Notes: generated from the letters alone by a model not told the origin. A stretch of DNA of 40,114 nucleotides from Anaerolineae bacterium (GCA_016931895.1 JAFGDY010000235.1:1-40114), one strand, 5' to 3'. Counted from the stretch's first letter, positions 1 through 8,965 are shown. Program-made: numbers and translations.

Positions 1-450
1 ATTTTCTTGGATTAACACTCATATAGATTTTCGCCTATTTGAAAAGTGTCAACTTAACTATTCGTAAGAGATGAACCATCCCAAATAAGATAATGCTGTT
101 TTAGGCGCCCTCAAATTGGAAGGTTCCCAATTTGGGGATGGTACCTTAGAGCCTGTTTCTTAAATGTCATTTCGAGGCCGTTAGGCCGAGAAATCTCTTT
201 CTAGCGCTGTGTGGCTAACACCCACCTGGCGGAGATTTCTCGTCGCTGCGTTCCTCGAAATGACATGTTTTATTTAAAAAATACGCTCTTACCCATATCA
301 ATAGCCTCAAAAGAGTCTCATGCACAACCATTGCCTCGACTGCCCCTATATCATCTCCTGACTTTTAGTCTCAAGCTAATTTCCTGCCTCCGCATAGGGT
401 TGGGTATTTGGAATTAATTAATGGTAATTTTAGTCAAAGGAGATTAATTA
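1..450. other. Non-coding stretch upstream of the FG-GAP gene
   Basis: No convincing gene is seen. The stretch holds a weak hairpin (112-119 pairing with 127-134) and a palindromic repeat element (149-288, listed separately). Short open frames here overlap the repeat, lack ribosome binding sites and resemble nothing. The last bases carry the ribosome binding site of the next gene. I could not pick a convincing promoter. Confidence 0.6.
149..288 (+). mobile_element. Palindromic MITE-like element, copy 1
   Basis: A ~140-bp non-coding element. The left end reads GAGCCTGTTTCTTAAATGTC and the right end is its imperfect complement, closing with ATACGCTC. Inner arms TGTCATTTCGAGG / CCTCGAAATGACA and GAGAAATCTC / GAGATTTCTCG make it nearly foldable on itself. 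The flanking TTA on both sides could be a 3-bp target duplication. GAGC-type ends with a TNA target are what I associate with some IS5-family elements; that assignment is inference. An inverted second copy lies at 1939-2064. Confidence 0.7.
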
Positions 451-1887
451 ATGAAAAAGTTAACGACATTGTTATTGGTTCTGAGCCTGGTGGTGGTAAC
501 ATTTATTACGCTGACCCTTCCTTTAGTCAGCGCCAAAGAAGCGAATGACTTTGCCATGCCCGTATTTAATTTACCACCGGGCCAGATTGGCCCATCGGCT
601 GCGATAACCCAGGCCCAAAAGATCAGCGATATTGAGGGAAACTTTACCGGCGTTTTGGCTAATAAAGATTCTTTCGCCCCGGTTACCGTTTTAAGCGACA
701 TGAACGGCAATGGCGTGCCGGAAATAGCGGTGGGCGCCCCCTATGACCCGCAGGATGCTGAGGCGGCCAATACCCCCGGCGCCGTATGGGTGTTGTATAT
801 GAATGCCAACGGCACGGTTATCTCCCACACCAAAATCACCTCGGATACTACGGTAACTTTGGCCAACGGCAATGCGTTTGGTTTAGCCGTGGCCAGCGCC
901 GATTTTAACAATGACGGCCGCTTTGAGCTGGTTGTGGGCGCGCCGGGTGATCCTGGCGGCGGTACGCCTACAGCAAGACGAGGGGCAATTTGGGTATTGT
1001 TTTTGAATGCAGATGGCACCGTGAATACGGCCCAACGAATCACTAACCTGGCGTGGCAGGATGACGCTAACTTTGGTACCGCCATAGCCAACATTGGCGA
1101 TCTGGATGGTGACACCGTGCCTGACCTGGCGGTGGGAGCTTCCGGTGCTAACAATTTTGATTTGTGGGGTGATGGCACAGTGGATGGGCCGATTGGCGAA
1201 GTCTGGATGTTGTTAATGAATGCGACCGGCACAGTTAAGAGTTCTGGGAATTTGGGTTGGTGGAATTTTACCCCTGGCCTTGAGGGTGGCGATAGACTTG
1301 GCTCCGCTCTGGCCGGCCTGGGCGATTTGAACGGCGACGGTTTACCCGAGATGGCTATTGGCGCCCCCCGAGATGATAGTGGGAGCGTCCCTCTCGATGG
1401 CAACCGCAACCGGGGAGCAATCTATATCACCACCTTGATGACGCCAACCGGCGTGTATAGCACGCATCAAAAAATTGGCAGCACCGACGGTGGTTTTGCC
1501 GGACCGCTAAAGGATAAAGACTTCTTTGGCGGCAGCCTGGCCAACATTGGCGACATGAATGGGGATGGCGTGGTTGACCTGGCGGTAGGCGCCCCTGAAA
1601 GCGAAGCCGCAGGTTTGGGCGCGTTCTGGATCCTCTACTTGAACACCAACGGCACGGTCAAATCATCCCAAAAACTCCCGGCCGGGCCTTACGCCGGGGC
1701 CGGCAATAACAATTGGTTTGGTTCCTCCCTGGGCTTTTTGGATGACTTGAACGGGGATGGCGTGCGCGAGTTGGCCGTAGGTGTGCCCAAAGATGACGAT
1801 GGCGGCCCCAACCGGGGCGCGGTTTGGGTTCTGTCGGTAGCTAATATCAACTATGTTTACGTGCCCATTATTCTTAAGGTCTCGTAA
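451..1887 (+). CDS. Secreted FG-GAP repeat (integrin-alpha-like) protein
   Basis: 478 residues. A typical signal peptide covers about residues 1-28 (two lysines, a long hydrophobic core, then LVSAKE). The mature part contains about six FG-GAP-type repeats with Ca-binding loops such as DMNGNGVPEIAVGAP, DFNNDGRFELVVGAP, DLDGDTVPDLAVGA, DLNGDGLPEMAIGAP, DMNGDGVVDLAVGAP and DLNGDGVRELAVG. This spacing predicts a beta-propeller. Such proteins are extracellular and usually bind ligands or matrix; the partner is unknown. The last residues, YVYVPIILKVS, resemble the tail of the small secreted protein at 38277-38588. The start is fixed by AAAGGAG just upstream and by the signal peptide. The gene stands alone between two inverted copies of a palindromic repeat. 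Confidence 0.9.
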   Translation: MKKLTTLLLVLSLVVVTFITLTLPLVSAKEANDFAMPVFNLPPGQIGPSAAITQAQKISDIEGNFTGVLANKDSFAPVTVLSDMNGNGVPEIAVGAPYDPQDAEAANTPGAVWVLYMNANGTVISHTKITSDTTVTLANGNAFGLAVASADFNNDGRFELVVGAPGDPGGGTPTARRGAIWVLFLNADGTVNTAQRITNLAWQDDANFGTAIANIGDLDGDTVPDLAVGASGANNFDLWGDGTVDGPIGEVWMLLMNATGTVKSSGNLGWWNFTPGLEGGDRLGSALAGLGDLNGDGLPEMAIGAPRDDSGSVPLDGNRNRGAIYITTLMTPTGVYSTHQKIGSTDGGFAGPLKDKDFFGGSLANIGDMNGDGVVDLAVGAPESEAAGLGAFWILYLNTNGTVKSSQKLPAGPYAGAGNNNWFGSSLGFLDDLNGDGVRELAVGVPKDDDGGPNRGAVWVLSVANINYVYVPIILKVS

Positions 1888-1938
1888 AAATATAAATCCC
1901 TAAATATTTTGGGGCGATACCCGCAAGCCTCTAACTCA

Positions 1939-2064
1939 GAACGTGTTTTTTAAATACAACATGTCATTTCGAGGAGCGTAGCGACGAGAAATCTCCTCCA
2001 GGCGAGTCTTATAAAGAGATTTCTCAGCCTAACGGCCTCGAAATGACATTTAAGAAACACGCTC
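1939..2064 (-). mobile_element. Palindromic MITE-like element, copy 2 (inverted)
   Basis: About 126 bp. Read on the minus strand it begins GAGCGTGTTTCTTAAATGTC and continues through the same inner arms as the copy at 149-288, so the two copies face each other around the FG-GAP gene. The bases TCA flank both ends and may be a 3-bp target duplication, parallel to TTA at copy 1. It ends about 46 bp before the ATG of the ABC ATPase, so it may lie within that gene's leader. Confidence 0.7.
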
Positions 2065-2110
2065 TCAGCCTTTGAGCTAGAGGCTTGCTTTTTTGCCCGG
2101 GAAAAAATTT

Positions 2111-2800
2111 ATGGCCAATCCACCTCTGGTAAAACTGAAAAACCTGACCAAAACCTACACCGAAGGCAAACAGCGCCGGCTCATCTTGGATAAGGTTAAT
2201 GCCACCTTTAATGCCGGCGAGTTTATTCTGGTGCTGGGTCAAAGCGGCTCCGGCAAAAGTACTCTTTTGAATCTCATCAGCGGCATTGACACCCCAGACA
2301 GCGGCGATATTCTGTTCAATAACACCGCCCTCAACCGGCTGAATGAACGCCAGCGTACCCTTTTCCGGCGGGAACACATTGGCTTTGTCTTTCAGTTTTT
2401 TAACCTCATTCCCACCCTGACTGTTTTTGAAAATATTACCTTGACCATGCAGCTTAATGGCGGCATGAACAAGGCCAAGTCTCAGGCAGCGCAAACGCTG
2501 CTGGAACAAGTTGGTTTAGCCCATCGCCAGGACGCTTTTCCCGACCGTCTCTCCGGAGGCGAGCAGCAGCGGATTGCGATGTTGCGGGCTATTACTCACA
2601 ATCCCACCCTCCTCCTGGCCGACGAGCCAACCGGCAACTTGGATGTAGACACCGGCCAAACCGCGCTTCAGCTCCTCCTGAAGTTAACCCGCCAGGCCAA
2701 TCATACATTAATTATGGCCACCCATAATCTTGACTTTATCCCCCTGGCCGATACGGTTTATCGGATTGAAAATAAAAATTTGGTACTGAGCAAAGCGTAG
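2111..2800 (+). CDS. ABC transporter ATP-binding protein, LolD/MacB type
   Basis: 229 residues, the usual size for a stand-alone ABC ATPase. Walker A is GQSGSGKST (43-51), signature LSGGE (147-151), Walker B LLLADEPT (167-174) with the GNLD D-loop, and the switch histidine is in ATHN (~205). The GNLDVDTG and FVFQFFNLIPTLTVFENI patterns are typical of the LolD/MacB/FtsE branch, which powers FtsX-like permeases. No such permease is next to it: the neighbour is a self-contained exporter on the other strand, so its partner must be elsewhere. A TTG start 18 bp upstream is possible, but the ATG fits the family start. The gene is convergent with the next gene, 5 bp apart. Confidence 0.9.
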   Translation: MANPPLVKLKNLTKTYTEGKQRRLILDKVNATFNAGEFILVLGQSGSGKSTLLNLISGIDTPDSGDILFNNTALNRLNERQRTLFRREHIGFVFQFFNLIPTLTVFENITLTMQLNGGMNKAKSQAAQTLLEQVGLAHRQDAFPDRLSGGEQQRIAMLRAITHNPTLLLADEPTGNLDVDTGQTALQLLLKLTRQANHTLIMATHNLDFIPLADTVYRIENKNLVLSKA

Positions 2801-2805
2801 TCCCG

Positions 2806-4515
2806 TTATATTTCTCTTTGAGCCGGCAGTTCCTTGAAATTCTCCGGCTCTACAATCATTCCATCTTTTATTACCAGGATGCGATGAGAGTTTTGTATTT
2901 TGTGCAGGTGATGAGTGATCATAAAAGTGGTCCGCCGGCGCATTAAACGAGCCAAAGCGGCTTCAACCCACGCTACGGCTTCCGGGTCAAGCGAGGCGGT
3001 GGCTTCATCCAGGATAAGAATGCGCGGGTCTTTGAGCAGCAGCCGGGCAATGGCTATCCGCTGCCGCTGACCGGCTGAAAGTTTGCTGCCCCGGTCGCCG
3101 ACCGGGGTATCGTAGCCGTAGGGCAGGGCGGTAATAAAATCGTGAGCATAAGCGGACTGGGCGGCGGTTACAATTTCACTTTGGGTTGCGTTGGGCCGGC
3201 CATAGGCAATGTTTTCCCGCACGCTGCGGCTAAACAAAAACGTTTCCTGGGGGATCAAACCAATCTGCCGGCGCAAACTGACCAGATTGACCTGGCTAAT
3301 GTCGTGGCCGTCAATTTCTATACGGCCGGCCGGTAAGTGATAAAAACGAAGCAGCAGATTGACCAGCGTAGTTTTGCCAACGCCGCTGGGGCCAACAATG
3401 GCTATCACCTGGCCAGGTTCAACGTTCAGGTTGATATTTTGCAGAACCGGCTTTGAGCCTTCATAATGAAAAGACACATCTTTAAAACAAATCCGTCCCA
3501 CCACCGGCGGCAAGGCCCGATTGGCGGAGCCGGTTAGAGTTTCCGCGGCCATAAGCATTATCTCATAAACCCGCCGGATGGCGCCCAAAGCAGCCTGAAT
3601 ATTGGCATATTGGCTGGCAAACTCGCTCATAGGGGTCACCACGATGCCCATGTAAATGATGATGGCTACCATGTCGCCGGGGGTGATGGTTCCGGCAATT
3701 ACCTGCCTTCCCCCGTACCACAGCAATAATGAAACAGCGGCAAAGCCCAAAAAACTGACAACGGCGATGAGCAACGCCCGCGCTTTGTTCTGGCGCATCA
3801 GCGCGGCAAAACGTGTTTCCGTGCGTTCGGCAAAATGAATCTGTTCGGCGTGCTCGCGGGAAAAAGCTTTCACTTCCCGCACGCCGGCCAAAGTATTCTC
3901 TAACGTAGCCGTGAGCCGGGCGGAGGTATCCTGGACATCAGTAGCCAACGCTTGTAAATTCCGGCCCAAATATTTGGCGACGACGCCTATCAGGGGGACG
4001 AACAGAAGCAAGATGAGTACCAGCCGCCAATTGAACCAGAGCAGCATCGCCAACCCGCCCAAAAAGATAATGGATTGGCGCAGGATACTGGTGGGGGTTT
4101 GGGTCAGCGCAATTTGGATCACCGTCACGTCGCTGGTGACCCGCGAGATGATCTCACCGAGTTGCCGGTCATAGAAAAAGCGCATGGGCAGCGTTAAAAG
4201 ATGGTTGTAAATGTCCATGCGTAAATCGGCGATCACCCGATTGGCAACAAACGTAAACAGGTAAGATTGCAACCAGATCATCCCGCTTTGCACCCCAAAT
4301 AGCAACAGTAAGGCCAGGCCGAGCCGGTTCAAAAGGGATAAATCCCCAGAAACAAACGCCGAGTCCACCAGCGTGCGCAGGGCCAGGGGCAGAGCCAGGA
4401 TAAGGACGCTGCTTAATCCCAAAGCCAAAGTGGCCAGGAGCATGTGTTTGCTGTAGGGAGCAACGTAACGCAAAAGATAACGAATTTTAGCTGGAGTAGA
4501 GTTTGTGTCTGTCAT
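2806..4515 (-). CDS. ABC exporter, fused membrane and ATPase domains (MsbA-like)
   Basis: 569 residues. The N-terminal six-helix exporter domain spans about residues 20-310, with hydrophobic segments near 25-50, 62-90, 145-178 and 245-290. The ATPase domain spans ~340-560: Walker A GPSGVGKT (375-382), Q-loop Q423, signature LSAGQ (479-483), Walker B ILILDE (499-504), switch histidine H535. This is the homodimeric exporter layout of MsbA and lipid or drug exporters. The cargo cannot be read from sequence; a lipid-linked glycan precursor is possible given the surrounding glycosyltransferases. Its ATG overlaps the start of the divergent glycosyltransferase by 11 bp, leaving no ordinary intergenic promoter. 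Confidence 0.92.
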   Translation of the reverse strand: MTDTNSTPAKIRYLLRYVAPYSKHMLLATLALGLSSVLILALPLALRTLVDSAFVSGDLSLLNRLGLALLLLFGVQSGMIWLQSYLFTFVANRVIADLRMDIYNHLLTLPMRFFYDRQLGEIISRVTSDVTVIQIALTQTPTSILRQSIIFLGGLAMLLWFNWRLVLILLLFVPLIGVVAKYLGRNLQALATDVQDTSARLTATLENTLAGVREVKAFSREHAEQIHFAERTETRFAALMRQNKARALLIAVVSFLGFAAVSLLLWYGGRQVIAGTITPGDMVAIIIYMGIVVTPMSEFASQYANIQAALGAIRRVYEIMLMAAETLTGSANRALPPVVGRICFKDVSFHYEGSKPVLQNINLNVEPGQVIAIVGPSGVGKTTLVNLLLRFYHLPAGRIEIDGHDISQVNLVSLRRQIGLIPQETFLFSRSVRENIAYGRPNATQSEIVTAAQSAYAHDFITALPYGYDTPVGDRGSKLSAGQRQRIAIARLLLKDPRILILDEATASLDPEAVAWVEAALARLMRRRTTFMITHHLHKIQNSHRILVIKDGMIVEPENFKELPAQREI

Positions 4516-5641
4516 GTCTAACTTACGGATTGCCTATTTTATAGACGACCTCATCCACGGTGGCACGCAAACATGGTTGACTATTTTGGCCGAAGGGCTG
4601 CATGGCCTGGGTTATGAGCAACGGATATATTGTATGCGAAACCGGGCGCATCCCCAAAATGTGCAGACTCTCCAGCAGTGGGCCAAAGTTAACATTATTG
4701 GCGAACCGCGACTATGGGCCATTGAGGGATTAATTCATCTTTATCAAGAATTGAAGCAGTGGCAGCCTCACCTTGTGCAGACCATGTTGCCCACCGCCGA
4801 CGTGGTGGGTCGAACGATGGGCCACCTAGTCGGAATACCGGTGATTGTGTCATCTATCCGCACCCGCAATTGCCACAAATCGCGCTGGCAGCTATTTTGG
4901 GACCACCTGACCATTCGTTGGGCCTGCCGGGTTATTTTCAACAGTCAAGAGGTTATCCCCTTTGCCCTGACCCACGAGGGCGTGATAAAAGAACAGATTG
5001 TGTATATACCCAACGGCGCGCGTATTCCGCAGCCCAAATCCGCGACCAGAACTGCCGCTCTGCGCGCTGAACTGGGCCTGACCTATTGTAACGTAAAAGT
5101 GTTGGCGATGGTGGCCCGGCTGCATCCCCAAAAGGGGCATCGTGATTTGCTGCAAGCCTCTGCTTTGGCGCTGAAAGAAATCCCCAACATGATTTTGCTC
5201 ATCATCGGCGACGGTCCGTTACGCCAAAGCCTGGAGGTTGAAGTAACTGGTTTGGGCATTGCAGCTCAGGTCCGGTTTTTAGGAGACCGGTCGGATGTCC
5301 CGGATTTATTATCCATGATAGACCTTTACGTTCATTCGTCTTTATTTGAAGGTATGCCCAATGCCGTTATGGAGGCTATGACCGCCGCCAGGCCGGTTAT
5401 TGCCACCGCGATTGACGGCGCCCAAACATTGATTGTTGATGGTGAAAGTGGCTGGCTGGTTGAACCGGGCAATCCGGCAGCGTTGGCCGCACGCATCATC
5501 TTTGCCTTACGTCACCCGGAAACAGCGCGTCAAATGGGCTTGGCCGCCGCCGAACGGATAAAACACCATTTTTCGGCAGACAGGATGGTAGCGGCTTACC
5601 ACGCCCTTTATCAAGAGTTGATTTTAGAAAGAACCTGTTGA
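4505..5641 (+). CDS. GT4 family glycosyltransferase
   Basis: 378 residues with a GT-B fold. The N-terminal nucleotide-binding-like motif IDDLIHGGTQTWL holds the glycine loop near residues 18-21. The C-terminal donor domain has AMVARLHPQKGH (~201-212), IIGDGP and the EX7E motif E282-GMPNAVM-E290, typical of retaining GT4 enzymes that use NDP-sugars in the cytoplasm. It is a close paralogue of the gene at 6675-7811, sharing HGGTQTWL/RGGTQTWL, the EGMP motif and the same 378-residue length. The GTG start is chosen because GGAG sits 8 bp upstream; an ATG at 4514 is the alternative. Its 3' end overlaps the convergent gene by 31 bp. Donor and acceptor are unknown. Confidence 0.9.
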   Translation: MSVMSNLRIAYFIDDLIHGGTQTWLTILAEGLHGLGYEQRIYCMRNRAHPQNVQTLQQWAKVNIIGEPRLWAIEGLIHLYQELKQWQPHLVQTMLPTADVVGRTMGHLVGIPVIVSSIRTRNCHKSRWQLFWDHLTIRWACRVIFNSQEVIPFALTHEGVIKEQIVYIPNGARIPQPKSATRTAALRAELGLTYCNVKVLAMVARLHPQKGHRDLLQASALALKEIPNMILLIIGDGPLRQSLEVEVTGLGIAAQVRFLGDRSDVPDLLSMIDLYVHSSLFEGMPNAVMEAMTAARPVIATAIDGAQTLIVDGESGWLVEPGNPAALAARIIFALRHPETARQMGLAAAERIKHHFSADRMVAAYHALYQELILERTC

Positions 5642-6657
5642 ATCACCGCGCTATATTGTTGCACAAAATTTTTCTCACTATAATTGCCTAAGGCAAATCG
5701 GCGAGCCGCCAAGCCCATTATTTCTCTTTGGGCCGGATTATGGGCCAGTTGCTCAATAAATTGCACCCACTCATCGGGACTACGGGCAATGTAGCCGGTT
5801 CTACCCTGGTCAATCACAGACTCGTAGGCCGGAATGGCCGAGGCCACAACGGGTAGGCCGAGCGCCATCGCCAGCAGCACCCGCCCGGCGGGTTTGCGCC
5901 AATTGTAGTGAGCGCCCGGTTCAACCGGCACCAGGGCGATGTCGCCATCGGCCAGATTTTGGGTGCAAGTTGACGACAACCAGGGATGAAACTGACATTG
6001 TATTTGCTGGCGAGTCATAAATTCGTGGACATTGTGCGGCCATCTGCCCACGATACGAAATTTAGTTTCTGTAGATGTGACCAAATGTAATTCAAAATGG
6101 TCTTTCGCGGCTAATCTATCCAAGACAGTCTGAATACTGGTCAATCCGTGTAAACTCTCCACATTGCCAAACCAGACCAACCGGCATGGTTCGCGGTTTA
6201 CATAGTTGGCTGCAAATTGGCTGTCGGCGTCAAGAATAGCGTCGGGCACAACGGAAACGCCTCTCGCGTCATCTCGAAAACTGTCGGCCTGCCCCGCGCT
6301 GCCGGCCACTACCCAGTCACACTGCCAGAGCAAGTTACGATAATACCGGCGTTGATGCACGCTTTCAAAGACTCGCATCCATTGACCAAAATGATTATAC
6401 CAGGTGAACGGATACGACAGCATATCATCGGTAAGGTCGCCGATAATAAACGAGGCTTTTTGTCTGATTGTAGGAAATAAAGTAGGCTTCCTTTTTAAGG
6501 GCACAATGATGACATCGTAACCCGCCTGACGCGAGTCAAAATAGTTGGCCCGGTATCCTGATGGTGGCAGACCATACACCAACGGATCGTAGCGAAAGCG
6601 GTCGGTGGCGCTTTGGCCGGGACCGCGAAACGAAACAATGCCAATCTTTATTCCCAT
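5611..6657 (-). CDS. GT-B glycosyltransferase (group 1-like)
   Basis: 348 residues. The C-terminal part carries a typical group 1 donor-binding pattern: GLPVVASAIPAYESVI followed by a GRTGYIA turn and a helix with the sequence EWVQFIEQLAHNP. The N-terminal half (GIKIGIVSFRGPGQSATDRF) is divergent, and the clear EX7E of the two neighbouring GT4 enzymes is not obvious, so it belongs to a different subgroup. It lies between two paralogous GT4 genes in opposite orientation, converging on the first with a 31-bp overlap and diverging from the second by 17 bp. A weak AGGG lies 9 bp before the ATG. It is probably a cytoplasmic sugar transferase in the same surface-glycan pathway. Confidence 0.75.
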   Translation of the reverse strand: MGIKIGIVSFRGPGQSATDRFRYDPLVYGLPPSGYRANYFDSRQAGYDVIIVPLKRKPTLFPTIRQKASFIIGDLTDDMLSYPFTWYNHFGQWMRVFESVHQRRYYRNLLWQCDWVVAGSAGQADSFRDDARGVSVVPDAILDADSQFAANYVNREPCRLVWFGNVESLHGLTSIQTVLDRLAAKDHFELHLVTSTETKFRIVGRWPHNVHEFMTRQQIQCQFHPWLSSTCTQNLADGDIALVPVEPGAHYNWRKPAGRVLLAMALGLPVVASAIPAYESVIDQGRTGYIARSPDEWVQFIEQLAHNPAQREIMGLAARRFALGNYSEKNFVQQYSAVIQQVLSKINS

Positions 6658-6674
6658 TGCTGAATACCCTAACG

Positions 6675-7811
6675 ATGACCTGGCCTGAAGAGAAAAAAAT
6701 CCGCCTGGCGCACCTTGTTGATAATCTCGACCGGGGTGGTACCCAAACGTGGTTGATGATCTTGGTCAAAGGGCTGGCCGAGCTGGGCTTTGCCCAACGC
6801 ATCTACTGTCTCAACGAAGTCGTCAATTCCGGCATTGTGCAAAACCTGGAAGCAAGCGGGGCCAGGGTGGTTATCATTGGCCGGCCCCGACTCTACATGC
6901 TGGTTGGTTTTTTTCAACTTTATCGTGACCTGCAAGCCTGGCAACCTGAGATAGCGCAAACCATTTTACAGTTCAGCAATGTCTTGGGCCGGCCGCTGGC
7001 CCGCCGGCTGGGCACGCCGATTATCATCTCTTCCATTCAGGCCCGGAACGCGCACGTTCCCCCCCCGCTACTTTTTTTGGATCGCCTGACCGCCCGTTGG
7101 GCCGATTTGTTCATTGCGGTTGGCCGGCAGGCCATTCCCTTTGCCATTGCCCACGAGGGCGTGCCCCCGGATAAAGTGCTTTATATTGCTAACAGCATTG
7201 AACCTGACTTGGCAGACCGCAGCCAGATTCGAACGTCTATCCGGGCAGAGTTGGGCATTTCGGCCAAAACCAAAGTGCTGGGCATGGTTGCTCGACTTTC
7301 GGCCAAAAAAGCCCAGCGGGATTTGTTAGAGGCTTACGCAATAGTGGTCAAAACCCACCCCAATACGGCGCTGCTACTGGTTGGCGATGGCCCCCTCCGC
7401 GCAAAATTGGAACGACAGGCCAGGCAGTTAGGGATTGAGCGGCAGGTTATCTTTTTGGGCGACCGGACCGACGTGCCCGATTTATTGGCGGCAATGGATC
7501 TGTTTGCCCATCCCTCGTTGTCTGAAGGGATGCCCCACGCCGTGATGGAAGCAATGGTTGCCGGTTTGCCTGTAATTGCCTCTGCCGTAGATGGCGTGCA
7601 AGATTTGATTGTTGACGGCGAGTCGGGCTGGCTGGTTAACCCAGCCCAACCCCAACAATTGGCCCGGCGCATTATTTTTGCCCTGGAAAATCAGGCGCTC
7701 TGGCCGCACCTCGGTCAGGCCGCGGCTCGCCGCATTGCCAGCGAGTTTTCACCCCAAAAGATGGTGGCGGCTTACAGCGCGGTGTACCGGGAACTGCTGA
7801 CCGGAATTTAA
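6675..7811 (+). CDS. GT4 family glycosyltransferase, paralogue of the gene at 4505
   Basis: 378 residues from the ATG at 6675. The frame is open upstream to 6561, but that part overlaps the divergent gene and looks non-coding. N-terminal loop DNLDRGGTQTWL; donor-site motifs GMVARLSAKKAQRDLL, LVGDGPLR and FLGDRTDVPDLLAAMDL; EX7E in SEGMPHAVMEAM. Each matches the paralogue at 4505-5641 almost position for position, so a gene duplication is likely, with another transferase now between the copies. The ribosome binding site is weak. The stop codon overlaps the convergent GT2 stop by 4 bp. Confidence 0.9.
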   Translation: MTWPEEKKIRLAHLVDNLDRGGTQTWLMILVKGLAELGFAQRIYCLNEVVNSGIVQNLEASGARVVIIGRPRLYMLVGFFQLYRDLQAWQPEIAQTILQFSNVLGRPLARRLGTPIIISSIQARNAHVPPPLLFLDRLTARWADLFIAVGRQAIPFAIAHEGVPPDKVLYIANSIEPDLADRSQIRTSIRAELGISAKTKVLGMVARLSAKKAQRDLLEAYAIVVKTHPNTALLLVGDGPLRAKLERQARQLGIERQVIFLGDRTDVPDLLAAMDLFAHPSLSEGMPHAVMEAMVAGLPVIASAVDGVQDLIVDGESGWLVNPAQPQQLARRIIFALENQALWPHLGQAAARRIASEFSPQKMVAAYSAVYRELLTGI

Positions 7812-8965
7812 TCCGTTTTTCTGGCCGGTAGGTAGGGCCGACCTTTCCAGCTACCGCTGTTGGTAAAAGCCACGTAGATAGAGTTAAGCCCAATGGCTAT
7901 GACCAGGACGACAATCAACGGATAGAGGAGGGCCATATACAACGGCACTTTCAACCAGGCGTGAAACAACCCCGACACCAGCAGCGTGAGCAGGAGGGAT
8001 AAGTCAACCAGCAACAATATGTCTCCAGGAAAATTGTAGCCCCATAGGGCCAACAGACGCACGGCCAGGGGTTCCAGGCCAAAGACGGTCAGGCCAAACA
8101 AGGGCAGCAAAAACAGGGCCAGGTTATAATCAAACGAGGGGAACAGACCTTTGCTGAAGCCCGACCATACTTCGCCAAAGTTGCGGTACATCCGGCAGAA
8201 AACCCAATTGCCGGCATTGACCAACCGCCAGCGATAACCAAACGCTTTAATCCGACGGCCCATTTGCACGTCCAGCACTCCCTTGCGCACCATAGTGAAA
8301 CCGCCAATCCCATCGTAAGCTCTCCGTCGAAAGAGCATAAATTGCCCGTTCACAATCATCATAAAGGGCCAGGACACTCGCGCGGCCAGGGGATAGGGAT
8401 AGACAAGCAGCATGGCAAAATTCAAAATGGCCACGGTCAATCGTTCTGCCCAGGAACCGGCTATTTCCCTGGGGATGGCGGCCAGCAGGTCGGCCTGTTC
8501 GGTTTGTAAGGCTGAAACCGCGTTGGATAAAGCGTGGGGATGAAACCAAACATCGGCATCGGTAAACAGCAATAGGTCTCCCGTAGCCATCTGGCCAAGC
8601 TGGTGGCAGGCCCAATGTTTGCCCATCCAGCCTGGGGGGAGCGATTGTCCATGCATAATTTTGAGCCGTTCTTCGGCGGCGGCCAAACGGTTGAGAATAG
8701 GCCAAGTTTGGTCGGTGGAATGGTCGTCAAGCGCAATCACCTCAAGATCAGGGTAATTCTGTGCCAGCAACGACCGGACACAACGCTCAATATTATCTTG
8801 TTCATTCCTGGTCGGAATCAATACCGAAACTCGAAAGTGGACCGGTGAAGAAAAATAGGTTTCCAGGTGCCGGACGGTGAAAATATTGACGAGCAGGATC
8901 AAACTTACCGTTCCTAAAGCCCCTAAAATGATAATTTGGACAAGATATAAGGAAGTATTTTCCAT
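7808..8965 (-). CDS. GT2 family glycosyltransferase, CrtQ/HpnB-like, membrane-anchored
   Basis: 385 residues. An N-terminal membrane helix (~8-31) precedes a GT-A domain: RVSVLIPTRNEQDNIERC, ALDDHSTDQTW and the metal-binding FTDADVW (DAD ~136-138). The signature SLPPGWMGKHWACHQL is characteristic of the GT2 group around hopanoid-associated HpnB and carotenoid CrtQ enzymes. Two or three more membrane helices lie at the C-terminus (~280-380). The substrate is probably a lipid acceptor, but carotenoid or hopanoid genes are not nearby. It is the last gene of the minus-strand operon, 12 bp after the preceding stop. ATG 8965 is preferred to GTG 8968 because AGGA sits 6 bp upstream. Confidence 0.88.
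   Translation of the reverse strand: MENTSLYLVQIIILGALGTVSLILLVNIFTVRHLETYFSSPVHFRVSVLIPTRNEQDNIERCVRSLLAQNYPDLEVIALDDHSTDQTWPILNRLAAAEERLKIMHGQSLPPGWMGKHWACHQLGQMATGDLLLFTDADVWFHPHALSNAVSALQTEQADLLAAIPREIAGSWAERLTVAILNFAMLLVYPYPLAARVSWPFMMIVNGQFMLFRRRAYDGIGGFTMVRKGVLDVQMGRRIKAFGYRWRLVNAGNWVFCRMYRNFGEVWSGFSKGLFPSFDYNLALFLLPLFGLTVFGLEPLAVRLLALWGYNFPGDILLLVDLSLLLTLLVSGLFHAWLKVPLYMALLYPLIVVLVIAIGLNSIYVAFTNSGSWKGRPYLPARKTD

Noticed and set aside
211-417. 68-codon open frame near the left end
   Set aside because: It overlaps the palindromic repeat, has no ribosome binding site and no recognisable protein features.
741-1409. 222-codon minus-strand frame opposite the FG-GAP gene
   Set aside because: Antisense shadow of the repetitive GC-rich FG-GAP coding sequence; no family features.
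8247-8705. 152-codon frame on the same strand as the GT2 gene
   Set aside because: It lies in another frame inside the GT2 gene, whose motifs are intact, so it is a shadow.
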